In this document: positions 23,290 to 33,999 of the stretch, piece by piece
Layout: the number at the start of each line of letters is the position of its first letter
Numbering within the stretch: position 1 is the first letter of the stretch
Assembly (NCBI GenBank): GCA_963693285.1
Contig: OY848931.1
Span: 5,001 to 69,000, forward strand
Length of the DNA stretch: 64,000 nucleotides
Direction: 5' to 3'
From: Xestospongia muta
Lineage: Eukaryota > Porifera > Demospongiae > Haplosclerida > Petrosiidae
Translations under genes and position numbers: made by a program
The notes under the pieces: generated by a model
Database searches by the model: none
The model's input: the letters and a program-made list of their open reading frames with translations, nothing else
Told to the model about the DNA's origin: nothing

Positions 23290-24251
23290 GTTTATTTTAC
23301 TATAAAGTAGATTGATGTTTATATTCTACCATTTTTAATTTATTTTTTGTTCTTTTACAATATTCACACCTATTACTTATCATATAATTAAAATTTTCAC
23401 CTGAATTGAAGTGAAAACTTTGAGGTCAAAAACGAGCCAAATGTCTATAGAACCACTTGAAAAAACACTTATCAGATGATGTGTGGTCACTTAAGAAAAC
23501 TATAATCTACTTAAATGATCTCCAGGATGTTATTTAGCAGCTGCAAACAAGTAAGTAACTTCATAATAAATAGAGCATACAGAATTCATTGCATTCAAAG
23601 ACCTTGCTTGCTAGTCTGCAAAAAACTAAAAAGATCTATTCTTTTACATGTACATAATATATACAGGTAGAATAAGAGGTTAGAGGTACATTTATGTCAT
23701 CTATTTGCGAGTATAGACAATGAGTACTCTAATATAATCAAATCTACTTTACATTCAAGGTGGATCTGACTGAAATGAGAAGGTAACTTGTATCCTAACC
23801 ATGTCATCATAAACTATGTCACCATAGTAACATGGTAAGCCATTCTATACATATACATGACATGTATCTATTGGTATTTGTATATACATATAGCTAACTT
23901 ACAAAACGTATATTAGACTATTAAAGAAACCGTTACAAAATTATTACAAACACAGATTCCTCTATCATGTGCTGATGCAATAAGATTTATAAAACCAGTG
24001 AATACTCTATAATAATCATCTATATACTGAATCATATCTACAATGCATACACAATTCTTGTTATTACATGACGTCAAAGCCAATCTGGCTACATGATATA
24101 CAAGATCAAACTATATTGCATTGTAAATATACATAACAGACCACCTCTGCTCCTCCTAAGGAGTGTCCAATATTGTACCAGACAATCAATTGTGTTAATA
24201 TAATATGTGTGTGTGATGTTACATATATGTATCATATTAGCTACTACTTAC

Positions 24252-24493
24252 AATATGAGAATACATTCTAGAATATGCATATGAGCTTCATTGAGTTTTG
24301 TCAAAGTAATCCAAGTAGCCACATCTATTTGTTCGCTCCCCTTCTGAATTTCAATATTGACTATACTTTTATTTCTGACAGGAAAGGTACTATAAAAAGC
24401 AGATAGATGCAGTGACAACTTTCTGATAGCTGTAATTATTTGAAATGTTTCATGCATCGATCTTAATCTCCAAAAATGTTGACAGCTCCACAA
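24252..24493 (-). pseudogene. Frameshifted paralogue of the 13.7-kb exon (duplication B)
   Basis: Aligns with 13738-13992 through KKSIVN-like and QIDVATWITLTKLNEAH, then a 1-bp deletion changes the frame (HMHILECILIL) before the conserved GTAAGT donor. Confidence 0.4.
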
Positions 24494-25023
24494 AATCTAC
24501 ATCAAAATCTAAGAAAGTGTAAACTTTAACTCCTCTACATCTATATGTGCAGACTACAGTCGATATTCTTAAGAAAAGTGAGTGAAACTCCTGAGGATAA
24601 TTTGAAGATTAGAATCACGGAACTCACATACAATATCCTTTTATAATGGACACACACTATGTTACTACAATATTGAACAATGCTGCTAATTTTACTAATA
24701 ATAGTTTTATATTTTCAAACCTACTTAGCGTAAGATATTGGCTACACAACACTATTGTATTGACTGTATAAATGAGAATGATGTTCTTCTCAAAATGAGG
24801 TTGAGACAAGAAAAGAGGTGAGTACAGTTTGTAGCTAACACTAGATAATCTGTTTTGTTATAGATAACTCTAAACCTTAATTAATATGTTTCTTAATAAA
24901 TTGATTCTCTATTGTGAGTATTGTTGTTGCAATTGTGGCTATATTATAGAAAGCCTATTAACATTCCAGTTAGGTCCTATTATATTAGCGATTTTTAGCA
25001 TTAATCTTTAATTGACTTTTTAT

Positions 25024-25096
25024 AGCATGCAGGACATCTATGCAATGGCTGATATAATTTACATATTACTTAGTATTGCAGTATACATAATGTAAT
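25024..25096 (+). repeat. Exon-like fragment, MADIIYILL family, plus-strand copy
   Basis: GCATGCAG is followed by GACATCTATGCAATGGCTGA and codons for DIIYILLSIAVYIM ending at a stop. This copy and the one at 14.46 kb are paralogues from the segmental duplication, in the orientation opposite to the four at 2.6-6.9 kb. Confidence 0.4.
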
Positions 25097-25325
25097 ATAG
25101 TATGTATTACTTGCTTACAAATGTAAACCACAACATTCTAATGGTAATATGATCCCTACCTCAAGCCAGCCTCTATCCTGTACAGACAATTGTACAAAGT
25201 AATGCTAAGTTATTTGTAACTGTAGCAATAAAATACTCCAACAAATGTCACTGAATCATTGCACAATTTTATTAGCTTCTGTAGTGAAGATATTATTTTC
25301 TTGGAAAACATTCTTCTCAAAAGGA

Positions 25326-25514
25326 GGTTAAGATAAGGAAAGAGGTGAGCCTTCATTTTATTTCAGTAGGTGTAACATCCATTGATCAATACAATCTCAT
25401 CCATTAATTCCTGCTTCATCTGCATTAATTTCTCTTCCATTAATTTCTGTTTAAATTCCTCCTATTTATTCCTGCTTTAATTCTGTTGAAAACATCTGGA
25501 AAGTAGGGACTGCC
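25326..25514. other. Spacer between duplication B and the 183-bp array
   Basis: Contains a short CTTTAATTCC low-complexity tract like 15.6-15.9 kb. No gene seen. Confidence 0.4.
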
Positions 25515-27745
25515 ACACATGTACATTTACTAGTAGAACAAAGGCCATTATATAAAGATTTTTAAAAATATAATGCTACATTTTAGAGCAGTGATACTAA
25601 TGTCACTTAACAAGGACCTATATAGATATGACTACAAAAAAATTTAAAGCAATTTCATTTCTTAAAGTCTGTAAAAAAAAAATTATTTATTTATTTACAT
25701 GTACATTTACTAGTAGAACAAAGGCCATTATATAAACACTTGAAAAAGGATAATGCTACATTTTAGAGCAATGATACTAATATCACTTAACAAGGACCTA
25801 TATAGCTATCATCACAAAAACTACGAAGCAATTTCATTCTTTAAAGTCTGTAAAAAAAGACAAAACGAATTCTTTAATTTACATGTACATTTACTAGTAG
25901 AACAAAGGCCATTATATAGAAATTTTTAAAAGGATAATGCTACATTTTAGAGCAGTGATACTAATGTCACTTAACAAGGATCCATATAGCTATAATGAAA
26001 AAAAAATTGAAGTCATTTTATTCTTTTAAATCTGTAATGAAGACAAAACAAATTCATTAATTTACATGTACATTTACTAGTAGAACAAAGGGGATTATAT
26101 AAAAATTTTTAAAAATATAATGCTACATTTTAGAGCAGTGATACAAATAACACGTAATAAAAACCTATATAGCTATCATCACAGAAAATTTGAAGTAATT
26201 TTTAAAAGGACAAAACGTATTCATTAATTTACATGTACATTTACTAGTAGAACAAAGGGCGTTATATAAACATTTTTAAAAGGGTAATGCTACATTTTAG
26301 AGCAATGATACTAATGTCACTTAACAAGAACCTATATAGCTATCATCACAAAAAATTTGAAGTAATTTTATATTATAAAGTCTGTAAAAAAAGACAACAA
26401 TTTTTCATTAATTTACATGTACATTTACTAGTAGAACAAAGGCCATTATATAAAGATTTTTAAATAGATAATGCTACATTTTAGAGCAGTGATACTAATA
26501 TCACTTAACAAGGACCTATATAGCTATCATCATAAAAACTACGAAGCAATTTCATTCTTTAAAGTCTGTAAAAAAAGACAAAACCTTTTTCATTAATTTA
26601 CATGTACATTTACTAGTAGAACAAAGGGCATTATATAAAAGATTTTTTTAAAGATAATGCTACATTTAAGAGCAATATTACTAATGTCACTTAACAAGGA
26701 GCTACATAGCTATCATTACAAAAAATTTGAAGAAATTTTATTAATTAAAGTCTGTAAAAAAAGACAAAACGAATTCATTTATTTACATGTACATTTACTA
26801 GTAGAACAAAGGGCATTTTATAAACATTTTTAAAAGGATAATGCTACATTTTAGAGCTGTAATCCTAATGTCACTTAACAAGGAAATATATAGCTATCAT
26901 CATAAAAAAATTCAAGAAATTTTGTGATGTGGACCAAATTCTCAATTTTTGGCTCGAGACCATGGACTATAGTCCATGGTCTCGAGCCAAAAATGGTCAA
27001 AAAATGAAATTGCTTCAAATTTTTTATGATGATAGCTATATCGTTCTTTGTTAAGTAGAATAATTGTTTGTGCTTAGAAATGTTGTTAACCTCAGTAAAA
27101 AAACCAAAACATATTCATTTATTTACATGTATTCATTTACCAGTAGAACAAAGGGCATTATATAAACATTTTTAAATGGATAATGCTACATTTTAGAGCA
27201 GTGATATTAAAGTTTTTTAACAAGAACTTATATAGCTATCATCACAAAAAAATTTGAAGCATTTTCATTTTTAAAAGTCTGTAAAAAAAGACAAAACGAT
27301 TTCATTAATTTACATTTACATTTACTAGTAGAACAAAGGGCATTATATAAAGATTTTTAAAAGGATAATGCTACATTTTAGAGCAATGTTACTAATGCCA
27401 CTTAACAAGGACCTATATAGCTATCATCGCAATAAATTTGAAGAAATTTCATTCTTTGAAGTCTGTAAAAATAGGGAAAAAGTAATTCATTAATTTACAT
27501 GTACATTTACTAGTAGAACAAAGGGCATTATATAAAGATTTTTTAAGAATAATGCTACATTTTAGAGCAGTGATACTAATGTCACTTAACAAGAACCTAT
27601 ATAGCTATCATGAAAAAAAATTTGAAGCAATTTCATTCTTTAAAGTCTGTAAAAAAAGGCAAAACGAATTCATTAATTTACATATACATTTACTAGTAGA
27701 ACAAAGGGCATTATATAAACATTTTAGTCCATGGTCTTGAGCCAA
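25515..27745. repeat. Roughly 183-bp tandem array, about 12 units
   Basis: Each unit begins near ACATGTACATTTACTAGTAG and contains TTTTTAAAAGGATAATGCTACATTTTAGAGCAGTGATACTAATGTCACTTAACAAGG-like sequence followed by CTATATAGCTATCATCAC and AAAGTCTGTAAAAAAAGACA. Starts lie near 25518, 25698, 25881, 26064, 26231, 26413, 26600, 26784, 27124, 27311, 27497 and 27680. The spacing break at 26.94-27.05 kb contains a palindrome and an inverted unit. Single copies occur at about 640-805 and 7316-7480. Confidence 0.9.
26946..26993. repeat. Perfect 48-bp palindrome
   Basis: TTTTTGGCTCGAGACCATGG followed by ACTATAGT and the exact reverse complement, centred on CTATAG. On either side the array unit runs in opposite directions (GCAATTTC-type arm before, GAAATTGC arm after), so the whole is a long hairpin. 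Half of the palindrome, slightly mutated, recurs at 27726-27745. Confidence 0.95.
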
Positions 27746-28140
27746 AAATTGAGAATTTGATCTAAGTTTTTTATGAATTTAGCCATATAGGTCCTTGTTA
27801 AGTGACATTACTATTACTGCTCTAAATTGTTGCATTATAAGATTAATAACACTCATTTTAAGTCTTGTACTAAAGTCAGAAGCATTAATTCTTCTAACAT
27901 ATCTTATTAGAATAGACAGGTGCTAAACCCTAATTAATAATTAGGGTTTAGCACCTGCAATAAAATATATTACAATAATCAATGGACTTATTATTGGACT
28001 ATATTAATATACAACTTAGATGGTTGGAAGTGTAGACTACATCTTTAGCTATAAGTGATGTTACCATAGCAACTTCATGGCAATCAAATATAAATGACAG
28101 TTTTTAAATAACACTTATTAACAAATAATAAACTTACTTT
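27746..28140. other. Inverted array-unit remnant and AT-rich spacer
   Basis: 27746-27840 is a reverse-complement copy of the array unit (ATAGGTCCTTGTTAAGTGAC). The remainder includes a small inverted repeat at about 27928-27955 (TGCTAAACCCTAATTA / TAATTAGGGTTTAGCA). No gene. Confidence 0.6.
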
Positions 28141-28143
28141 AAT

Positions 28144-28262
28144 TTCTCCTACTGTTAAATTAAATACATCACTATTTTCTGTTGTGTTATTTTTATACAA
28201 ACATATACTAATACTATTGATGTGTCCATGACAACCATCTTTCATTTTAACCACAACGTACG
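28144..28262 (-). other. Possible orphan exon
   Basis: On the minus strand this interval translates without stops (VVVKMKDGCHGHINSISICL, then NSDVFNLTVGEIK) and ends at a plausible donor AAG|TAAG/GTAAGT. Not recognised, and no partner exon was found; it may belong to the same decayed region as the RBR fragment. Confidence 0.2.
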
Positions 28263-28424
28263 TATATTATAGAAAGTAATTATCTAGGATAAGCCAAGTC
28301 AGTTTTAAATAACCTACCAATAAAACATAAAAAACATAGTATATTGATAGTAGACCTTATAATAGCTGGATGATGGCCATTGGATGTGCAACCTTCTTGA
28401 ATCCACTGATCACATCTACAGGAT

Positions 28425-28625
28425 GTTATTGCTAAGCTTGTATCAGAAGAGCTCTTCCGAAAATATTCTGAATTAAATATTCGGGTATAATTAATGTATT
28501 AATTTTTATTAGTTTTTCTGTAGCATTTTGTTGATAGCAATAAAGATTTCAAATGGTATCATTATCCTGATTGTGAACAAGCTGTTATGAAGAAAGATGG
28601 TCGTACATCAGAGTTGAAATTTAAT
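28425..28625 (+). pseudogene. Fragment of an RBR (RING-IBR-RING) E3 ligase-like gene
   Basis: After an acceptor-like TCTACAG: DVIAKLVSEELFRKYSELNI, then (after a TTTTTCTGTAG acceptor) HFVDSNKDFKWYHYPDCEQA and VMKKDG. The F-V-D-x-N-x-x-x-K-W-C-P-x-P-x-C-x-x-A-V pattern is the start of an IBR domain as in Ariadne-type ligases, but the first zinc Cys-Pro is replaced by Tyr-His. No RING domain is seen, and the frame ends soon after. Confidence 0.4.
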
Positions 28626-28761
28626 TACAGTTTTTACATTAAATGCATTTTATCAAATACTATCAATGTTAGTGATTACTTCTGTAATATTATTTATTGA
28701 AATGTCATTATTCCAGAGGGCCTTCTAAATCCAATAGACTACAAGAATGAACAAAAAAATG

Positions 28762-31700
28762 TTAACATGATGTCATTAATATTACTCTTTTTTTAGCCCT
28801 CAATTGAGCACCATAAAAAGCAGTAGTGGCAGGGTCAGCCTACTCATGGCAAATACATGAGATATATATAATATATATAATAACAATTACCTTCAAGAGG
28901 ACTTGCTGGATAGAGTTAAAACGTGAATGAGTTTCTGTTGACTGTAACTGATGTTCACCATCATCTTTATGTTGAATATCATTTCCTTCACCAATAAAAG
29001 CTAACTTATACCACAAGTCAAATTCTTTTAGAAGACGCTGTCGACTTAGTTGTGTATAGTGATCACAATGAGGAATATCAATTTGTAATCCTTCTAAAAT
29101 ACTGTACTGTGCCTTGTATTGGTCTTTAGCCTGTTTTTGATTTTAGATTAATGACAAACAGTGCTTAACTACCTTCTGTAAATTGACAAGTATTTCATAT
29201 TCTTCACTGTCTAACACCAATTGTCCACTTGATGTTTGAAGAGCACCATGATCAATACGACTGACCTTCTTTTCTTGTAAAGTTTTTCTAAACTGCAATA
29301 GAAAAATAAAATGATCATTTCATTATAAAGTTCTCACGTGATCAATTTGACCTTTAAGTTGGTTCAAATGACAACTGACATTATATGCTTCTTTCCTTTT
29401 TCTTTGGAATAATTCTACTCATTTACAAATGACATAATTATTAATTATAACTTAATAGACTTTACCTTTATTTTGAAGAAATACTTTATTCAATTCTTTA
29501 CCTCGGCCTTTTTTGAATAATTCAAAGGCTTCAAAACGTGACGGAGGTGAAGAGGGTTGTAAACCTTTGCTGTCATCATCAACACAAAACTCCATTTCAC
29601 CACCGAAACCACCTCCAGTATTACTAGACAACACTTGATACTTGCAGTATTGATTATAACAACTAACGTTTTCTTCTTTTGTGTATCATTAATTGACATT
29701 TTTGGCATAAAGGATACCTTCCTTTTTGAGGCAACAGCAGAAGGTAGTTTATGTGATGAAACCTACAACAGCAATACCATTATTATAATAACTTTTAATA
29801 ACTTACTGTGGCAATACTAATACCCTGACCATCGCTATAAGCATACTCTTCACGTTCAGACTCTTCAATACCAGGTGATGGACTAGTACTCTAACAACCA
29901 GAGTTACAACATGATAGAGATACTAAACTAAAATAGACTTACAATAGATTTACGAGCTCCAAATTTGCCTCCTTTCAAAGTAGGTTTTACTGCCTTTGCT
30001 TCTTCTCCTACATCAGTGGAGGGGACATGCTCAGTAGCTAACTTATGTTCCAAAGTGTCAACTTTCTCTTCTAATGCAGTTACTTTTTCTTTATAATACT
30101 CTTCTATAGAACTAACAAGAGACATTGTTGTAAGTTTTTCATTCACTTACTGAGCATACTGTTTGAATTGAGAAAATATTTCTTTAATGTCACGAATACT
30201 GTTAAACTATCTGAAGAATAAAACAAACATTTAAATCAATAATCTTACTTCTAAAGTGGACAGTGTGCCCTCCATGTATAGCTTTACATCTCGTTGTAAA
30301 GCTATTACTTGACTATGTGTTAACTGGTCTCCACTTTTATTATCATGATGTAACAAACTCTGTACAGCCAATTCTTCTTTTAAAGTTTTTATCTCTTGTT
30401 GATATTTCTGTAACAATCCCTGCAGACACATTAAAACAACAACTTCAAACAGTACCTTACCTCTGGATGGTAACAAACATTAGACTGAGGATAAGTTACA
30501 ACTGACATTATTCTTGAAGCAAAACGAAGTGTAGCTATCTATTTATGAGATAATGTTGTACACCATTTCTTGAATTATCACTAACTGTCTCTTCAATATG
30601 AGCCAACTCTCCCCATATATTAGCTACCATAACAGTAGCACAATTTCCTCGAAGTGAGTCTCTTAGCACATTAGTTAATTTACATTGTCTATAAGGAACA
30701 TGTTGACGTTGTCTATCAGCTAGTGCCAAGATCACCTAACAAGATCTGATAACAATGCTTTTTATAAGAGAATAAACCTGTTCTAAATAGCTCAAAGATT
30801 TGTTGATGTATATAGCTTCTTTGAGAGTTTTACCAGTAGACTTAAGAAAATAAAAAAGATGACACTAACATTAAATAAGAAAATTTACCTCTGTTTTACC
30901 AATCCGTTCAGATCCTGCTAAGTCAACCAAATTCAATTTTGATACAGTATACTGAGCACTGGCGCTTGATAATGAATGTACCTGCACATTAGGTTATATG
31001 ACAAACTGTGATGATAAGATCTGAATTATGTACCTCAACATACATAGTAAATATAACATGAGAACGAGAAGAGATCTTATTAAGACTATGTTCACCAACC
31101 AAACGATTTTTCTCTCCCTATAATTATAATCTATAAAATGATTTAAAATGACTTTATACCTCAAACAACATATTTAATGCTTCTTCTTCATTTTCTGCCA
31201 ATCTTACTGATAGTCCTTTGACAGAGATGCATCCTTTTTCATCCTAATATAATAACATCAAATTAGGCCATTCAACTATTTTCCTTACCTCACTCAATGA
31301 TAAACAGCCTCCTTGATCAACATGTGGCAAAGTTGATAGTAAATCACTTAAAACCTCATTGTAAATTTCTAAATACGATATCCTACAAAACAATATTGCT
31401 TATCTCAATAAAATTAATCTAGAAACTGTACCTGACAATTATTGAGGAGTCTTCTGTTTCTCTTACTTGCTTAAAGATTTGTGAAATGGCACGAGGTATA
31501 ATTCCTCTGAGTCTATACTGATCTCCATTGGTTCCTCCAATCATAGTATATGTTTTACCTGCACCAGTTTGTCCATATGTAAATACGGTGCCATTTATTC
31601 CAGCTAAAACATCAGATACAATGTGCTCAGTAGTAACAGAATACACTTCCTCTTGAGAACTGTTATGCAATATAGCATCAACCCCAAACTTCAATTCTGT

Positions 31701-31944
31701 TATAAGTAGATCATTACAACTACGACATTAAGAAATAAATACACCTTCTAATGTGTTGTTTATAAGACCAACTTCTGGACGGTGTGGCAAACGAATGGTC
31801 ACTGTCTAAAGAACAATAGATAATGAAAACTTCAAAGAATACACTTATTATTACTTTATTCTTAAAATCAAATGCTTTTTGAGCAAAAGAAGGAGTAGGT
31901 CTTGTTCGTACAAACACCTCTACTCGCTTCGAAGATGTAGCCAT
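28762..31944 (-). CDS. KIF9: KIF9-like kinesin (kinesin-9 family)
   Basis: Microtubule motor of motile cilia. Start MATSSKRVEVFVRTRPTPSF; the motor follows through short exons: P-loop GQTGAGKTYT near 31590, switch I NKISSRSH near 31100, switch II LVDLAGSE near 30910, the neck-side segment HVPYRQCKLTNVLRDSLRG near 30680 and a coiled coil (29.9-30.5 kb). A terminal exon carries DYTQLSR-like and EFDLWYKLAFIGEG (about 28890-29130), and the last exon (28762-28839) ends KKRVILMTSC. The N-terminal form (VxVFVRxxP, GILPRA-like GIIPRA) fits KIF9 rather than KIF6. Intron boundaries are GT-AG and no disruption was seen. It shares a 73-bp promoter interval, with an RFX X-box, with the next gene. Confidence 0.88.
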
Positions 31945-32017
31945 TTTTTGGAATTTTAGTTTGTTTCTATAGCAACAGAGCTACTGCTGGAGCCACACCC
32001 CTCTTTTTAAGGATGCA
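31945..32017. promoter_or_regulatory. Bidirectional promoter with RFX X-box (KIF9-like / small gene)
   Basis: GTTTCTATAGCAAC at 31963-31976 fits the X-box consensus RYYNYY-N(1-3)-RRNRAC bound by RFX factors, and lies 19 bp upstream of the KIF9-like start codon. Only 73 bp separate the two divergent start codons. Confidence 0.6.
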
Positions 32018-32407
32018 ATGAGTTACTTGTTTGAGTCGCTTGTGAATCGACTACGTAACTGTTCTAGTCCTCAGGAGAGACAGAGTTAGAAATGTTTTTA
32101 TTATGAAATAATCTTTTTCGTATATCTTTTAGAGCTACTTGAAACTGCTGCTGATTATCATGTTTTTACTTGTCACCAACTAGGTTATAATGACAGTTTT
32201 ATCATAACTAATATATACTTTATTTTAGGCGTTATTTTAATGTCTTTAAACTATCCATCAGAGAGACGAACTGTTACTGGTATTCTTGCTCCTGTTATTG
32301 TAGATCCTGAGAATGCAGAAGATCATTTACGACCTTTTCTTGCCTGTGATTCATCATGTCTTAGAACTGAAATTCTTAAAATGATAATGTCTAGTCGTGT
32401 GAAGTAA
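32018..32407 (+). CDS. Small protein, possibly DUF4476-like
   Basis: Three short exons join in frame to about 98 residues: MSYLFESLVNRLRNCSSPQE..., then LLETAADYHVFTCHQLG and VILMSLNYPSERRTVTGILA, ending SSRVK. The middle resembles the repeated helical pattern of DUF4476 (SFxSDRxxxLxxLAPxIVDPEN, here NYPSERRTVTGILAPVIVDP), in which segments respond to loss by a following helix; this is a tentative match. Splice sites are A|GTTAG, CTAG|GTTATA and TTTTAG acceptors. Lies 66 bp upstream of WDR45 on the same strand. Confidence 0.6.
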
Positions 32408-32473
32408 ACCTTTTGTGTCCTTATTTATACTGAATACATGATTTTGTAAACCACACCCACTATCATTAATTTA

Positions 32474-33982
32474 ATGGCAGTAAGTAAAGGATTGTTGAGT
32501 GTTAGTCTGTCACAAGATCAAAGTCAGCGATGATAAAGATATTGTAACACTAATTCATACTATATAGGTTGTTTTTGTTGTGGTCTAGAAAGTGGACTAA
32601 GTATTTACAATGTTCAACCTTTAGCTAGACTATCACATTTAGGTATATAAGTTTCTGTTCTTGAATCTGACTTTTTGGGAGGCCAATAGATTTTGGATCA
32701 GTAGGTGGTGTGGGTCATGCTGAACTGTTTGGAAGAAGTAATATTATAGCTATTGTGGGTGGAGGTCAAGCACCCAAGTTTCCTCATCACAATGGTAAGT
32801 ATATAATATACTTATAATCTTGATAGATTCCATTTAATTCAAGTTATGATTTGGGATGATTTACAAGGCAAGTTTGTATATGAGATAGCATTTGGTTCGC
32901 CTGTTCTTTCAATCAAATTTCGTAAAGACAAGTCAGTAAACAGTTCAATATTATTATTATTATATTATTCTAAACTAGATTGATAGTTGTTCTATTAACT
33001 GAAATACATGTCTTCAATTTTCCTGTTCCTCTAGAACGTCTCACAACACTGTCCACTCAGCCCAACTCTAGAGGTGTTTAGTTAATAATACAAAATGTCT
33101 ATTTTCTCTCTCTAGGATTGTGTGCTGTATGTCCTAGTAATGATTGTCAACTCATTGTGTATCCTGGTCCTCAACAAGGAAGTATTCAAATAACTGTAAA
33201 TTATGGCTTCCCTTTTAGTAAATCTTTATAATATATTATTATAGGATTTGGTCTCAATTGTGTCACCACAACGAGCTGTAACTGATAGAGTATGTCAAGC
33301 ACATCAACATGAGATTGCTTGTTGCACAATTAATCAAACTGGAACACTAGTTGGAACAGCTTCTATTAAAGTTATCCACTATAACATAACATTGTAACTA
33401 CATTGTATTAATTTAGGGTACTTTGGTCAGGATACATAGCACTCACACAAGATCCTTATTGGCTGAATTTCGACGTGGGGCAGACCCTGCCAATATATCT
33501 TGGTAATTAACTCTTGAGCACTAATCTTATTTCTAATATTTTGTAGCATTAACTTTAGTACAGACTCCTCGTTTTTATGTGTAGCTAGTGATAAAGGAAC
33601 AGTCCATATTTTTGCTGTAGAAGAGCAGACATTAAACAGAAAATCAAGGTGTGCCATTGATGTTTGCCACAAATATTATCTCCTTAATTTAGTTTTGCTC
33701 AAGTTGGTCTAACTCAAATAAGTAAAACTGTTGGAACCTATGTAGACAGTCAATGGGACTTGGCTCATTTTAGTTTGGCCTCTGAGACATCATGTCTTTG
33801 TGTATTTTTGCCTAATACAAAATCTGTTATAGGTAAATAATTGATAATATCTTTTTTAATTACTTATTGTTATAGCTATTTGTCAAGATGGAACATTTCA
33901 CAAATATTCCTTTAATAATGAAGGTGACTGCTTAAGAGAAAGTTTTGATGTATTTTTAGACATTGGAAACACTGATTTGTAA
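32474..33982 (+). CDS. WDR45: WIPI4 / WDR45 autophagy WD40 protein
   Basis: PROPPIN beta-propeller that binds PI3P on phagophores and recruits ATG2. The product starts [17 protein letters not shown] and continues with [50 protein letters not shown], the lipid-binding loop region ([13 protein letters not shown], i.e. the FRRG motif essential for PI3P), [32 protein letters not shown] and a C-terminus [14 protein letters not shown]...FDVFLDIG. All are diagnostic for WIPI4 rather than WIPI1/2. At least eight short introns; no break seen. Its stop codon is 17 bp from the stop of convergent CPSF6. Confidence 0.93.
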
Positions 33983-33999
33983 ACATAAATAGTTCATAG

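Larger units (their letters stand above)
19171..25325. repeat. Segmental duplication, copy B
   Basis: Collinear with 7912-14705. It carries the same ordered contents: TIR element, unknown exon, hairpin, short exon, PGBD-like exon, unknown exon, MADIIYILL fragment and the last ~20 codons of the peptidase-like gene (25254-25325, with VFQENNIFTTEANKIVQ and stop). Substitutions and small indels are scattered, so the duplication is not very recent. Confidence 0.9.
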
